Shown here one piece after another: positions 25,004 to 37,659 of a DNA stretch of 64,000 nucleotides (positions are counted from its first letter, which is position 1; every line of letters starts with the position of its first letter). The position numbers and the translations under genes were made by a program. Source of the DNA: Hippophae tibetana (Eukaryota; Streptophyta; Magnoliopsida; Rosales; Elaeagnaceae); NCBI GenBank assembly GCA_037013495.1, contig CM072805.1, forward strand, positions 20,548,669-20,612,668. The letters are read 5' to 3'. The notes beneath the pieces were generated by a model, which saw only the letters and a list, made by a program, of their open reading frames with translations, did no database searches and was not told where the DNA came from.

Positions 25004-25962
25004 GAGAACCCTATGCGTCGAAATTTCTTCTCTAGCTCTGCACTCATTCGTCGCCTCGCCTGGTCCTCCACAACTGGTGATTTCTCTGATATTCGAGGTG
25101 AGTTCTCGTCCTCATCTGTGTCTTCTCTCTCATCTGTCTCGCAACCCTAATTTCTTTGTGAGTTGTTCTCTTGTTTGTTTTTCGCTTCTCACTTCTAAAT
25201 ATATTATTTGTTTCCTAATATTGTGGATTTTTCTTCTGAGATTGTTCTCGATTCTGTAAATATTTATTTCTATTTTGAATCGATTCCTAATTTTGTTCTC
25301 TATTTTGATCTTGTGCCTTGTTCGTCTGAGGAATTTTTCTCTGTTTTGTCGAAATTTATTTCTATTTTGGATCGATTCATATTTTTATTATCTGTTATGG
25401 TATTCTGGTATGTGATATTCTTTGTTGTTTGCTTTCAATTGATTTGTGGGTCTCATGAACCCAAACACAACTTCGATATGAACATTCCTTCTATGTCCCA
25501 TGAAGACGATACTGATATTGTTTCGAACAATATCAATATTGGTTCTTTGCTAGAGTTTTCTAACTTAATGTCATAAACTATCAATTGGTGCTTTTAGGAT
25601 TAATTTTGACAGTTTCATTGTAGAAGATAACTCTAATTTTGGCTTAAACTATCCATTGGTGCTGCATAAACTAATTGATATGCTGATGAATTCAAAAATT
25701 GTCCATTAGTGATACTTGCAAAGGTATTGTCGAAGAGAATGCATTACTTAATCTTTCATAAAAAAAAACTATCCATTAATAGAGCAATACTTAATCCAAA
25801 TCAATACTTCCTATTCAAAAATTGTCTATTATTAGTGATATAATTAGTATCTTCTACAATATTTAATTTTGGTAGTTTAATATAATAGGTATATTTTATC
25901 AATTTTATGAGTAAATCAGTATTCCTAATTAAGTATTGTTTTTGTTTTTAATTTAAGGTAAA
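25004..25962 (+). other. 5' non-coding part of the PIF/Harbinger segment
   Basis: The sequence starts where homology to the Ty3 leader ends. A short frame from ATG 25013 ends at a good donor (GAG|GTGAG, 25097). From 25574 to 25835 a motif like AACTATCCATTGGTGCT occurs about five times with variations. I could not identify a terminal inverted repeat. Confidence 0.4.
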
Positions 25963-27326
25963 ATGTATGACCATAGCTTGAATGTGGAAGAGGTGGATGC
26001 TATTATTGTGTACTTGATGCATATAATGTATATTGTAAAATTCTTTTTTGAGATGATGGTGGATAAAAACATGACAATATCTTTAAGAAGACAATTGTAT
26101 GAGCTTGATTTTTTTTCAAATAGGAAAATTGTGCATAGATTGTGCTATGAGAGTGAAATTATTAGTATTAATCAACTTAGGATGAGTATGAGTGTTTTTA
26201 CCAATTTATGTGCAATGCTTGAAACTAGAAGGGGGCTAAAACAATCAAAGCATTTGTTAGTAGATGAGCAGGTAGCCATGTTTCTTCATGTGATTTCACA
26301 CCATGTGAAAAATAGAGTTATAACTGATCGATTTAGAAGATTTGGAGAGATAATTAGTAAGTATTTCAACAATGTCTTGCATGCTATCATACGGTTGCAT
26401 AAGGAGTTACTGAAAAAACCTGAGCCTATTCTTGACGATTGTGATGACGATAGGTGGAAATGTTTCAAGGTAGATATAATGTTTAATTTCTTTCTTTCTT
26501 TTTTCTTATTATTATGTAATATTTTTAATAATTAAATGATTTTACTTGACTTATTGGTACTAGGGTTGCTTAGGAGCACTTGATGGTACTCATATTAGGT
26601 TAAGAGTCCCTTTCGGTGATAAGTCTAGGTATCGAAATCAAAAGGGTGAGGTTACCACAAATGTTTTGGGGCTTTGCTCTCTTGATATGCAATTTATTTA
26701 TGTTTTACACAGTTGGGAAGGTTTAGTAGCTGATAGTAGTGTCTTACGTGAAGCTATGCATAGAAGGAATGGATTTAAAGTCTAACTTGGTAAGTAACAT
26801 GTGAATTAATCAATTTTTTTAAATTTTATGAATATGAAATTGAACTGTAAAATATATTTAATATATAGGGCATTATTATCTTGTGGATGCTGGATATGAA
26901 AATTCCAATGGATTTCTTGCTCTATATCGTGGTCAACATTATCATTTGAGTGAATGGAGATATGGTCTACAACCTCGCAATCCATGTGAATTTTTTAACA
27001 TGAAGCCCTCACATGCTAGGAATATGATCGAGAAATGTTTTGGTGTGTTAAAAAATTGATGAGATATTCTAAGAAGTCCAACATTCTATCCCATTAAAAC
27101 TCAAAACCGAATAATTATTGCTTGTTGCTTGCTACACAACTATATATGAAAAGAAATGTCATATGATCCATTTGGGGAAAATTGGAAAAATCTTGAAGAT
27201 AGGGATGAGGATGAGAATGATGGAGATACAATAAGAATTGTAGACTCTACACATGAATGGAGTGTATTTAGAGACAATACGACATCAAACATGTACAATG
27301 AATGGAGGGAAAGGAAACAGGGATAG
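25963..27326 (+). pseudogene. PIF/Harbinger transposase (HARBI1/ALP1-like), broken by stops
   Basis: Three exons can be read: 25963-26469, 26564-26789 and 26869-27326, all with GT-AG ends. The N-terminal part matches the helical domain of plant PIF transposases. The DDE residues are all present: Asp in GALDGTH (codon 26582), Asp in VADSSVL (26732) and Glu in NMIEKCFGV (27030). Downstream, IIIACCLLHNYI is typical of the family. Four in-frame stops interrupt it, at 26783, 27057, 27060 and 27147. In the intact element this protein would cut and move the transposon together with the neighbouring Myb-like protein. Host-domesticated relatives exist (HARBI1, ALP1), but the stops argue against that here. 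Confidence 0.85.
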
Positions 27327-27570
27327 ATGATAGTGATTGTTTAGGTTAATGGAAGTCTTGTTTTCTTATCTATACTTGATTGTGGTTATAATGAAGAAAT
27401 TATTTGATTGAAATTATGTGTAATCTTGTAAAACATTATGCTACTGGTCGTATTCTTATAATTTTAAAATTATCCTCATTGGTTGCTAGGCTCATCAAGT
27501 TTAATATATTTTCTATTTCTATTTTGTTAATAAGTGGTATATTTTTTTGTACTTACTTTTTAATTTTAGG

Positions 27571-28530
27571 ATGTCATCTTCACAAAGTTTTACCTCAAGA
27601 AATCGAGACCCTGGACATAATAAAATATTTTGGACAACAACATTAGATGAAAAATTAATTGAGTGTCTTGTAGAGTTACACAATCAGGGTTTATATAGAG
27701 CTGATAGTGGTTTCAAACATGGCTACTTAAATGCTATTGAGAAATTACTACTTCAAAAACTACCAGATTGCACTATAAAAGCTAAACCACATAATGAGTC
27801 TCGATTGAAAACATTGAAGACTCAATTTACTACTATACATAACATGCTAGTTGGTGAGAATATTAGTGGATTTGGATGGGATCTAGTGAATAAACATATA
27901 GCTGCTGAGGCACCTGTTTGGGATGCATATGTCGAGGTAATCTTTTTTTCGTTCTCGTTTGTTATGAACAAATACATTATTTATGGTTAGAAATTAATCC
28001 ATTTGATTATTAATATTTTCAATTTGACATATTTTAATACTTTTTAGAGTCACAAAGAAACTGCTCATTTTAGACATAGGTCATTTCCTCATTACGAGGA
28101 CTTGGCTATTGTATTTGGTAAAGACAGAGCTACAAGAAAAGATGCAGAGCTCCAGATGATGTTGTTTTAGAACTTGATAATGAACGTGATCAAGAGACAG
28201 TAAATGAAATTGATCCATTACATCAACACGTAGATGCTACCGACCAGCAAAACTCAAATGTTTCATCTAAAAAAAGAAAAGAGAACTATTGGAGTTAATG
28301 AATATGGAAATTCTGTTGAGAGGAAAACTTTGATACTTGTAGAAGAGATGAAGAATGTTGGCAGCCTTTTGAGTCGATCACAAAAGAAGAAGAAAAAGAA
28401 GAACAAACGAGGTTGTACAATGAATTACAAAGGACCACATCACTTAGCAACGATGAGCTTGATATTGCTACAATTCTTCTTGTTGACAAACCCGCAAGAA
28501 TGAATGTATTTTTTAGTGTACCTAATGGCA
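27571..28530 (+). pseudogene. Myb/SANT-like protein, the second gene of the PIF/Harbinger element
   Basis: Exon 1 (27571-27936) is open for 122 codons and has the plant Myb/SANT-like DNA-binding domain: FWTTTLDEKLIECLVE, GLYRADSGF, LKTLKTQFTTIHNML and SGFGWD, ending near PVWDAYVE. The donor GAG|GTAATC joins phase 0 to exon 2 at 28048 (SHKETAHFRHRSFPHYEDLA). About 33 codons into exon 2 the frame is lost by a one-base shift near 28148, and a second shift follows near 28270-28300. A lysine-rich stretch (28381-28411) could have been a nuclear signal. In PIF/Harbinger elements this partner protein brings the transposase to the ends and into the nucleus. It lies 245 bp downstream of the transposase, in the same orientation. 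Confidence 0.8.
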
Positions 28531-28534
28531 ACAA

Positions 28535-29398
28535 AGATGTCTGGATTAGAGGCCTTCTTAGACATGAATGTGCATTATATTAAGTTATGGATATTTGTTA
28601 TTACTATATGAATATTAGTTTGTAATTGTTATATTAGCCTTGTTTTGGTATCTAACTTAATTTTAGTTAGGCTAATATCAATATTTTGATATAGTGTTTT
28701 GAACACTTGTATTTTGAACACTGCTAGAATATGAACATTTGTGTTTGATTGAACAGATAATACAAAAGTAGTAGGATCAATATACGTTTGAGAGGGTGGA
28801 CACAGATTTGGTGGACCGCATCACACGAGAAATATGCACGCTAGTTTGTGCGCAACAGCTAGCCTCCACTTGCGTGGAGCGTGGGACGCACGAACGATCT
28901 GAGCCATTTGTGGTTTGATCTAACGGTGGGTAAGGGAGACACGTCTGAGGGAAATCATTTACGTAGACAGGTGGACCCCACTTTGGAAACGTATTCAATC
29001 GCCCTAGTAGTGCTTGCATCTCACTCGCCTGATCCTACCTGTTGATTTTCTAATTTGACGATGCTTGAGGCGCGTTGATAATGTCGCGCGTGGTACTCCT
29101 TCTCTACGCAGAAAAACAAAAAGTTTTGTTAATAGCATGCCCTCCAATTTAATTCAAATTAAATTTCCAAATTTTGTTATTTGCAATCAAGTCCTCTTTT
29201 ATTTCAAATTAAATTTTAAAATTTTGTTATTTGTAATTAAGCCTTTTTTTAATTTAAATTATTTAATTTTCTTTAAAAATATATTTCTAAAAAAACTAAT
29301 AGTAAATAATAATTTAAGAACTTAAAATTTACTAAAAATATTAAGAACATAACATTTATAATTAATAAATTGGACAAAATAACTCTAAAACATAGAGT
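28535..29398. other. junction segment, partly GC-rich, of unknown origin
   Basis: The AT-rich tail of the Harbinger element passes at about 28770 into a GC-richer block (to about 29120) with LTR-like vocabulary ('gtggaccgcatcacacgag', 'ctgagccatttgtggtttg'). Then comes a roughly 60-bp unit containing 'aaattttgttatttgcaat', present twice (about 29160-29250). No gene. Confidence 0.35.
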
Positions 29399-30517
29399 TA
29401 TCACACATACATAAGAATCATACATCTCTACCTATAAACTATGCATGTTATTTAATCAAGAAAAATAATTAAATAATTCTTTGAAATCTATTTAATTGTC
29501 TCTATAGATAAATGTTTGGCCAAACAATTAATAGCATAAAAATCAGATTAAATAATATAATTAAATTATAATTATAATTGGGGTAAAATATTAGATTATT
29601 ACATGGTAAAAATTGGGTTAATAAGATCTCTTGATTAATAAATTAACTACACATAATTGTATTTATAAAACTCATATTTTTTATAAAGAAAAACTTAAAA
29701 AATTGACACAAAAAAGAGTAGAAGAAGAAATACAATCAATCTATTTAATTGTAGTGCTAATTTTTTCTTGAATCTCCTCCAAAATTATATCGCATTTCAA
29801 TTTTTTTTTGTATTTTTCTCTCCTTTTAGCTCAAAAAACTAATCAAAATTATGCTAATGATAGCCCCTTATGGTTTATGGGGTGATTAAAGGCTTAAATA
29901 TAGCTCAAGTGCGATCTGGACCATCAGATCAACTTTAGATCAAGGGTTAGGATTAAAATAAGTAAAAATGATAGTTCCAACCAATCCAAGCATGACACAT
30001 GGTACACATAATTCACTAGGCGAATTAGAGCGCAACGCATGGTAATGAGACTAGTCTGAGTCAACGTGCCATACGGTGTAACTTGATTTGTGAAAACGAA
30101 TGGTGTGGCCTACTGGTAGAACGAGAGGAGTAATCGCTTGGAAAAACATGGTAGTATAGTTTGATTGATCTCCGAACTCAGATTGAACGTCGTGCTAAGA
30201 CATGCCATGTGGTTCATCCTCATCACACGCAGGGTAATGTGAATTGTTTTCCCTACTTACATGGAATCTGCATGGCTTGCCCAGGCAACTCCTTTGCTTA
30301 TGTGGCATGTCACATGGTAGCTCCTAATTGGCTTTACATTAAAATTTCATAAAAAATTCAGAAAAATCCTAAAAATCTCAAAAAATTTATTTTCACCCCT
30401 TTTAACTAAATTTTTTATATTTTAATATTTTTGGCCCCAAAATACTATTTATTTAATAAAACAAGTAAATGTTAAGTAAAAATCTGCCTTAATGACTCTA
30501 CTTTCATAGAGTAATCA
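29399..30517 (-). mobile_element. Ty3/gypsy LTR, copy B, truncated at its 3' end
   Basis: On the minus strand it starts TGATTACTCTATGAAAGTAG and follows copies A, C and E until about 29399, where the last 400 bp or so of the LTR are missing. It lies in the same orientation as the gag fragment at 23530-25003. It may therefore be the 5' LTR of that element, with the LTR end, primer site and leader replaced by the intervening segment. Confidence 0.7.
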
Positions 30518-33500
30518 ATATCCCAACTAATCTCCACTTACTTATTCTTTTATTTTGTGCTTTCTTTACTGCTATATACTTTGGAATTTTGTAATTCTTT
30601 TAGGATAGACAAAAAATTGAGGACAATTATGAGACCGTTAATCTCATTTAATATTTTTAGAAGAATAATTTAATTCTCTATGTGATTTCATTTTATTTTA
30701 ATTTTTGTAAGATTTTAAAATAATCTTTTTCTTCGATTAGTAAAATAAATATTTTGAATTTACAAATTTGATTTTTGGATATTCTAGATTGGTCTAAATT
30801 TTTTGTTAAGTTTTCTAGCATATTTATAAATTTTGAGTAATTGAAGAATAAAAATTACCAAACGTACTTAGTTTAATAGTTTAGAAAGTTTTTAAGGGAA
30901 TGATATTTTAGTAATATTACCACTCATATATCCTTATATTCTCTACAAGCTTCTTTAGGGTTTTCAACCAACCCATTTGTTTCATTTCTTTAGCTACATG
31001 AGAGCTAGAACAATAGAGATAGATGGAAAAGAATAGCTCAATTCTTTTCCTAAAATTGGTTTTTAAGGTAAAAATTTCATCTTTTATTCAAATATTTTCC
31101 ATAAATATTTTTAGTGCTTTTTTTATGAATGATTCATGTGGAATGAAGTATTCTATGAATATATTCTTGAAACTTTGAAAGTTTTTCCTTGAGGAAGTGG
31201 TACTTTTTTGACCAAAACTTCAAAGTTCAAAAATTGTATTGTTATACTTCGGAAAGCTATTTCTAGGGAGGTGTCATGGAAACTAGAATAGTTTTAAACA
31301 TTTAGTCATTTATTCATACAATTTTATAAAAATATGGATGTATTTTTTAATATAAATTTTACGGTTTATCATTTGGAGTTTTGTATAAAAAGTTATACTA
31401 GTTTTACCAAAGCATGTTTTATACATATAGAAACTAAAAACTTTGTTTCCACTTAACTTGTATTTTGTGATTTTGAAGTTATTTTACAAATTTTATATGG
31501 ATAATTTATATCTTATTTTAAATCTTGTGATATTAATTTTACGTTTTATCATTTCAAGTTTTCCATACAATGTTATAAAAATTTAACTAGGAGTATATTT
31601 TATAAAGATTGCACTAAAAATCACATTTTAAACAAACTAGTATTCTATGTTTTTGGTAGGGTTTTATATATGATAATTGAGTATGTTATATCTTACTTTA
31701 AATATTAAAATATCTAGTTTTAGATATATGATTTTGAATGAAAAAGTTTGTTTTGATGATTTCAAAATATGTTTCACCTATGGTCAAAGGACTAATTTAT
31801 ATCCTATTATTATAATGATTTTTGAAAGGGTTTTTAATCTAATTATTTATAAGTTTAATGGATTAATTGAGTGTTTATTGATTTAGAATTATGAACTTAA
31901 GAATATCAAAGCTAGTAGTATGAAACTGTAATTTCTACCTTAGTATTAAAGAAGATATTATGTTATTTGTTGACAATCTATGTCTTAAAATTTCTAGAGT
32001 ACCACTCGGCTTTTTAGTAGACCAATTAGCTATTGTGTGATTTTTGTTTCTGAATCAAGTGTGATTATATAGGAAAAGATGATTCAGTGACCCTATAAAA
32101 CAACTAGAACAACATTGGTGATACAATACTGTGAGTGGACATCTTTTTTCAAGTTTCATAAGGACCTGGTTATTATTAATTTAAAAATATTCATACTATT
32201 TGACTTAAAAAATTTCATCATGTTTAACTTTATTTTTTTAAGTTTTCACAAGTTTAGTACTTTCTTATTAAAAAATGAGTATCTTATATTTAAAAAGTAG
32301 ATAACTGATTTTTACGAGTGTTCATAATTTTTGACTCAAATTTATGACATAAATATATATATATATATTGATTGGAACGTAAAAGTTTATATTCAAATTT
32401 TAGTAGTAATATTCCATAATATTATACATACTATTATATTAATTCAAAAACGTTTACTATGTCTTACAATATGTGTAGAATTTAATTAACACATAAAACT
32501 TTATATATGGCTTTTAATAGTGATATTTTAGAATATTATTATGTACTACTTTGAAACCATCCAAGAAGGACCACCTTTCAGATTTAATAATAACATAAGA
32601 AATAAATAATTAATGGATCCATATCTACGCACGTATGATCAGCACAAGTAATTAAGACTTTTATCATTTGTATGTGCAATGAGCTCTGTACATGTATAAA
32701 CAGTTTCCCCCAAGTGCGTGTTTAGTAGGGTTTTTCTAATTCTTACAATTTATTATATGTAAGCTACTCCCGTTTATTTTACTTACATAAATGTACTTAC
32801 AATTATTTATATTTCTTCAAATTATTAATATAGCTTGTGAATATTTTTATGTTATGACTTGCATTAATTTTACAGTTAAATCATTAAAGTTAAATAGATA
32901 TATTCAATAATAATTATTTTCTTAAGGTTGAGAGTACTTTGATTAAGTAAATATTTTTGTGGTTATACTAATTCTTTAGATTTCTTATAAAGCTCGATAG
33001 TATGTTTATGTAAATAGATAATTTAGTTCTACAATTAATTGTATTGCTAAGGTTTTAATATACATGTATAATAAATAATTTTTCACTAAAACATGTTCAC
33101 TCATCGAGTATTTTTTCTCATCATATTTTTCTTTTAATTTTTTCTCACTCAGATATCAATAGTTTTTGATTGAGGATTTTGAGTACTATCTTGAAATGAG
33201 ACTTAGATCAGTTCATTGATATTGTACCATATAAATTTTTATTCTTTTGGTTGTAATAAGAACTTAATACATTTTCTTGGTGGTGTCAATGCTTTAGAAA
33301 CTATTTGGTGACCTTTTTTGTGACTATGATCATATAAGAGGCAGATACCATTATTAGTTAGTATTATTTGTCTTTAAGGATAGTTGTATGACTTGTGAGA
33401 TTTGAATATTGTAAAGGAGAAGATGATATGTTTATGATATTATAGAATTTCTTATTATAAGTTTCATTCTACTTGTATTTGTATGTTGGCCTCCCATGTG

Positions 33501-33630
33501 TACAACGCAGTATTTGTTATTTTACTTAGTGAATTTTCTTCTTTTGTGTAAGGTTGGTTACTGCGGATTAATAATTTACCCACACATATAGTTAGGTACA
33601 CTTTGTATGCAAGCATGTTGCATGCTTATT
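30518..33630. other. AT-rich region, probably decayed LTR-element DNA
   Basis: No protein-coding signature. Stretches such as 31000-31280 ('ctagggaggtgtcatggaaac') and 31960-32110 look like LTR or leader vocabulary of plant Ty3 elements, but I cannot define ends. A short (TA)n lies near 32356. Confidence 0.35.
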
Positions 33631-33639
33631 TGAGTAATA

Positions 33640-34450
33640 GCAATGAGATTCCCCAATATCATGCTAAGAATAGCTAGGATTTCCAGTAGAAGATGTCATT
33701 TGTTTGATGAGAAATAAAAAAGAATATCGAAAATTTGAGTGGCTGAAGCTGAAACAGCTACTTTTGAAGTAATAGAAAGAAAAGAAACAACTAGAGTGAG
33801 ATAGTTAGAATCAAAAAAAGGATTCCTTACTTCTTTCTCTCGTTCAAGACCGTGTATGAAACTTTCATCTCATATGTTTCCACACCTTCCCTTAAGCAAA
33901 TAGGCAAGTCTGACGCTCAATGTTGTTCATTCTTTGCTAAAGAAATGGGGGTTTTCTCACTACTTTTCCTAGTCAATGGGTGGAATATTAGGTTCCCTTT
34001 CTCATTTTCTACTTAGGAAATAACTTTATCATCGATCTGCCTCATTACAGGAGGAAGGAACCAGAGAAACCACTAGAAGGAAGCCTAATGGTATGATTTC
34101 AGACCATTCTTGGCCTTAATTAGTGCTTTTGAAGTATCCATTGAAATATCTGCCCGATTTCCATAAAAAAGCATTGCCCTTCATATCTGCATTAGAAGAC
34201 ATTAGATAAACTATGGTGATACACTAAGAGAGTCAACTAGGTAGTACACAACGAGGATTCCCTGCCTGACATCTAGGAAAACTCCTTTCTACTATGCTTT
34301 CCACTAGTTTACACACACCATGGGATTGGTTTTAGTAGTGTGGATTCTAAGTTGAGGGTTATGGTTTATGATGAGAAAGCGTGCGAGCGAACTAACATTG
34401 TCACTTGCATTTTTAGTTCATTTCTGGTGCGAATATTTATGGATTATCCA
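33640..34450. other. GC-richer block, possible organelle-derived insertion
   Basis: GC content is visibly higher than on either side. The sequence style ('ccttcccttaagcaaatagg', 'gaggattccctgcctgacat') recalls plant mitochondrial spacer DNA. No mitochondrial gene is recognised. It could equally be a decayed transposon. Confidence 0.25.
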
Positions 34451-34559
34451 ATAATTTTTGGAACAAAAAAATATTAGTTTTTATTGCCTTGCCAATAAGC
34501 TCACCACTACCTTCACCACCAGTTTTGGTGAGGTGACAATTCGAGTTCTATAAATGCCC

Positions 34560-35371
34560 CATTTATTTCTCTTATTTCTTACCCATATTTTTAGTAACAA
34601 AATTCATACTGAGATTTATATATTTTTGAAATAATTTTGGAGAGCTTATATTTAAGTGTGGGTCATTTAGTAAGCTTAGTTATCAAATCTTAGTCTATAT
34701 GCATACGTGGTATGACTGTGTGTCTCCCATACATGATTTAAAAAAAAAGAAAATAGAATTGAAAATAAATTTGGGGGTGTTGTGAAGTTACAAAAAAAAA
34801 GAGAACAAAGATATGGAATAAAAGAATATGAAAAGAATGACAAAAAAGGGTGCACTAAAATACCAAGTTAAAGCTCAATTGCAATTAAAAAGTGCACGAT
34901 GAATAAAAAGAAGGGTAAGGTGTGGAAAGAGCCTAAATGTATTAATTTATCAACTCCCCACCTAAGCCTTACATTACAACTATGTAAAGTCCTTATTGAT
35001 TTTTAGTTAAATACATATTTATATTAGTAAATAGAGATGTGAAAAATCGACTTATAAGACTTGTTCTAAGATTGAATTGATTAGCATACTAATATAGGTT
35101 GATTTCATGAATTCATTGGATGATATCATATGCAGCACACACATACACGAATGAATTTATCAAAAACCTTACATATTCTTATATTGATGGAACATTGGTT
35201 AGTAAATATATGAATCTCCTTATCATAGGATTGTATGACTTTTGAGAGTGATAGTTTTTGTGAAATATGCATTTACTAATAGAAGTACATTTATGAATAT
35301 ACTACCCATGTTATTTTATTTAGTTATCTTGACTTTACTTGAGGACAAACAAATAGTTAGGTTTGGGGGTA
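34560..35371 (+). mobile_element. 3' non-coding end and polypurine tract of a Ty3 element
   Basis: A purine-rich untranslated stretch typical of Athila/Tat-like elements includes 'caactccccacctaagcc' and ends in GAGGACAAACAAATAGTTAG followed by GTTTGGGGGTA (35361-35371). That is the polypurine tract used to prime plus-strand synthesis, placed directly before LTR copy C. The matching coding region and + strand 5' LTR are not in the window. Confidence 0.7.
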
Positions 35372-36909
35372 TGATGACTCTATAAAAGTAGAGTTATTAG
35401 CGTACTTTTTTAGTTAATATTTACTCGTTTTATTCCATAAATAGTATTTTTGGGGCCAAAAATATTAAATTATAAACTTTTTAGTGGAAATGGGTGACAA
35501 TATAATTTTTGGATTTTTTTTGGATTTTTTATGAATTTTTAATGTTGGGCCAATTAAGAGCTCTCATGTGGCTTATCACGAAAATAGAGAAGCTGACTGA
35601 GCAAGTCATATGGATGCCACCAAGCAGGGGCAACAAATCATAGATCTTCACGTGTGAGGAGGATGGATAACATACCACGTGTCACCACGATGTTCAATCT
35701 ATGCAACACGCTATCCGTTATCGTGAATCACGTTGCACCGCATGGTGCTAGCTCAACATGCATTGACTCGGATCGGTCTCCCTTATCATGTGTTGCGTTC
35801 TAATTCACCTAGTAAATTCTGTGTGCCATATGTTGCACTGTGATTGGCTGGCGTTGTTAGTTTTGCTTGTTTTGATATCAACCCTTGATATGAAGCTAAT
35901 CGGATGGTCCATATTGCACCTGAGCTATATTTATGCCCCTAATCACCCCCATAAACCCTAAGGAGCCATTATTATCATAATTTTGGTCAATTTTGGAGCT
36001 AAAAAGAGAAAAAATACAAAAAATTCAAAAAGAGATACAATTTTAGTGAAGATTCAAGAAAAGATTAGCACTAAAATTCAAGAGATTGATTGTATTTCTT
36101 CTTCTACTCTTTTCTTTATCAATTTTTTATGTCTTTCTTATGAAAAATATGAAGTTTGTGAACATAATTATGTGTAGTTAATTTATTGATCTAAGGATCT
36201 TATGAACCCAATTTTCACCATGTGATGATATAATATTTTACCCAAATTATAATTTAATTATATTATTTAATTCGATTTTTATGCTATTAATTGTTTGACC
36301 AATAATTTATCTATAGAGGCAATTAAATATATTTGAGAGAATTATTTAATTATTTATCTTGATTAAATAATATGCATAGTTTCTAGGCAGAGATATATGA
36401 TTCTTATGTGTGATCCATACTTGATAAACTTAATGAATAGTATGCAATTTAATTGGAATGAAAGTATGATTAAATTAATTACTATATGGTGTGTAGTTTA
36501 CTTAAGAGATTAAATTAATTACTATATGGTGTGTAGTTTACTTAAGAGAGGAATACATGCTAGGTTAGATTCAATTGATAGTGTAATTAATTGATAATTA
36601 TATTGTGAGGATTTTAGCGACTCACATGTTTAGAAAATTGGAGAATTAAGTATTCATAGACATTTTCTCATATGTCCTCTTAGTTATCAAATCTATTTTA
36701 ATTAATTATTACTATTTAATTTTAGTTATTCTAATTTTGCTTCCTTAAAATATAAAAACACAAAAAAATTGATATTTATTTTTGTTAGTTTTGAAAATTA
36801 GTTTTTAATAAAATAATCTCCGTGAGAGAAATTTTATCTTATCATTATATTATTTATTACGATATGTATACTTGCGTATTTGTTTCATACATAATTTATG
36901 TGACAATCA
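35372..36909 (+). mobile_element. Ty3/gypsy 3' LTR, copy C
   Basis: It runs from TGATGACTCTATAAAAGTAG to GACAATCA, 1538 bp, the same length as copy E. A TATA-like GCTATATTTATG lies near 35922-35933, in the expected promoter position. It contains a perfect 40-bp tandem duplication (36468-36547) that the other copies lack. The preceding polypurine tract shows it is a 3' LTR, not a solo LTR. Sequence after the LTR is TAGAG; the partner target copy is not visible. Confidence 0.8.
36468..36547 (+). repeat. 40-bp tandem duplication inside LTR C
   Basis: Two adjacent units containing 'attactatatggtgtgtag' start at 36468 and 36508. The unit is single in copies A, D and E, so the duplication arose after this copy inserted. 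Confidence 0.85.
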
Positions 36910-37514
36910 TAGAGTGATAATCAAATTAATTTATGTCACCTCAAAATAATATATAAAGTAAGTACATTTTCAATTGAACATATTTGAGGTTTTTTCTTTG
37001 CTTAAACTAATTGTGTTTTTAAATATTCAATGAATCAATTAATTGAAAAGAAAACAAATAATCAAAAGTTGAGATTAATTTTTGAACAACCAAGGATAAA
37101 TTGAATAAATATTCTAACAAATATATAATATTGGACATTATACATAAAAGAAAGTATAATTCAATTATCAACTAAAACACACTACTACAATACATACGTA
37201 TGGCCTCGAATTTTAACCGTGATCATAGGTCTATGGTCACAGTTATAAGAATAGAGGCCTAAGTGAGAGAAACCATAGAATGTTACATATGACCTCGGTT
37301 TTTAAATAACCAAGGCCATAGACATACTATTTAATCTCATTTTTAAATATAAATTAAAAAAAATTAAAAGTCGTTATATTAAATTAAGAATTAAATTACA
37401 TTTGAGAGATTTATATGCACTAAAACATAATGAAGCCTTATTATAGTTAGCTAACTAAAATGTTCCAAAATATGAAATACATGTAATAAACTTGTATATA
37501 CTACAACTCTCCAG

Positions 37515-37640
37515 TAGAAAGATAGGTGTTGGTACTAGTGTTGGCGTGCTAATGCTAGTGTTGGTGCTGGCATTCTCATGTTGATGCTGGCATTGGCATG
37601 GTGGTACTAATGCCTGGTTAGGTGCTTGTGCCTGCTCAGG
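37515..37640 (-). repeat. imperfect CACCAN-type minisatellite, minus orientation
   Basis: On the + strand it reads as TGGTGCTGGCATT and GTTGGTACTAG variants of a six-base unit. The complementary orientation reappears at 40095-40280. Translated, it gives low-complexity Q/H/T/P strings of no recognised function. Confidence 0.6.
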
Positions 37641-37659
37641 TGGCAATCTCAAGCAAACA

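Noticed and set aside
24957-25576. 100- and 122-codon + strand frames
   Set aside because: Phe/Leu/Ser-rich translations of T-rich leader or intron sequence of the Harbinger segment; no domain.
35983-36177. Frames at 35983-36177 and 58947-59156 that look like a conserved protein
   Set aside because: Both are the same transcribed leader of LTR copies C and E; similarity is due to the repeat, and both are short with no domain.
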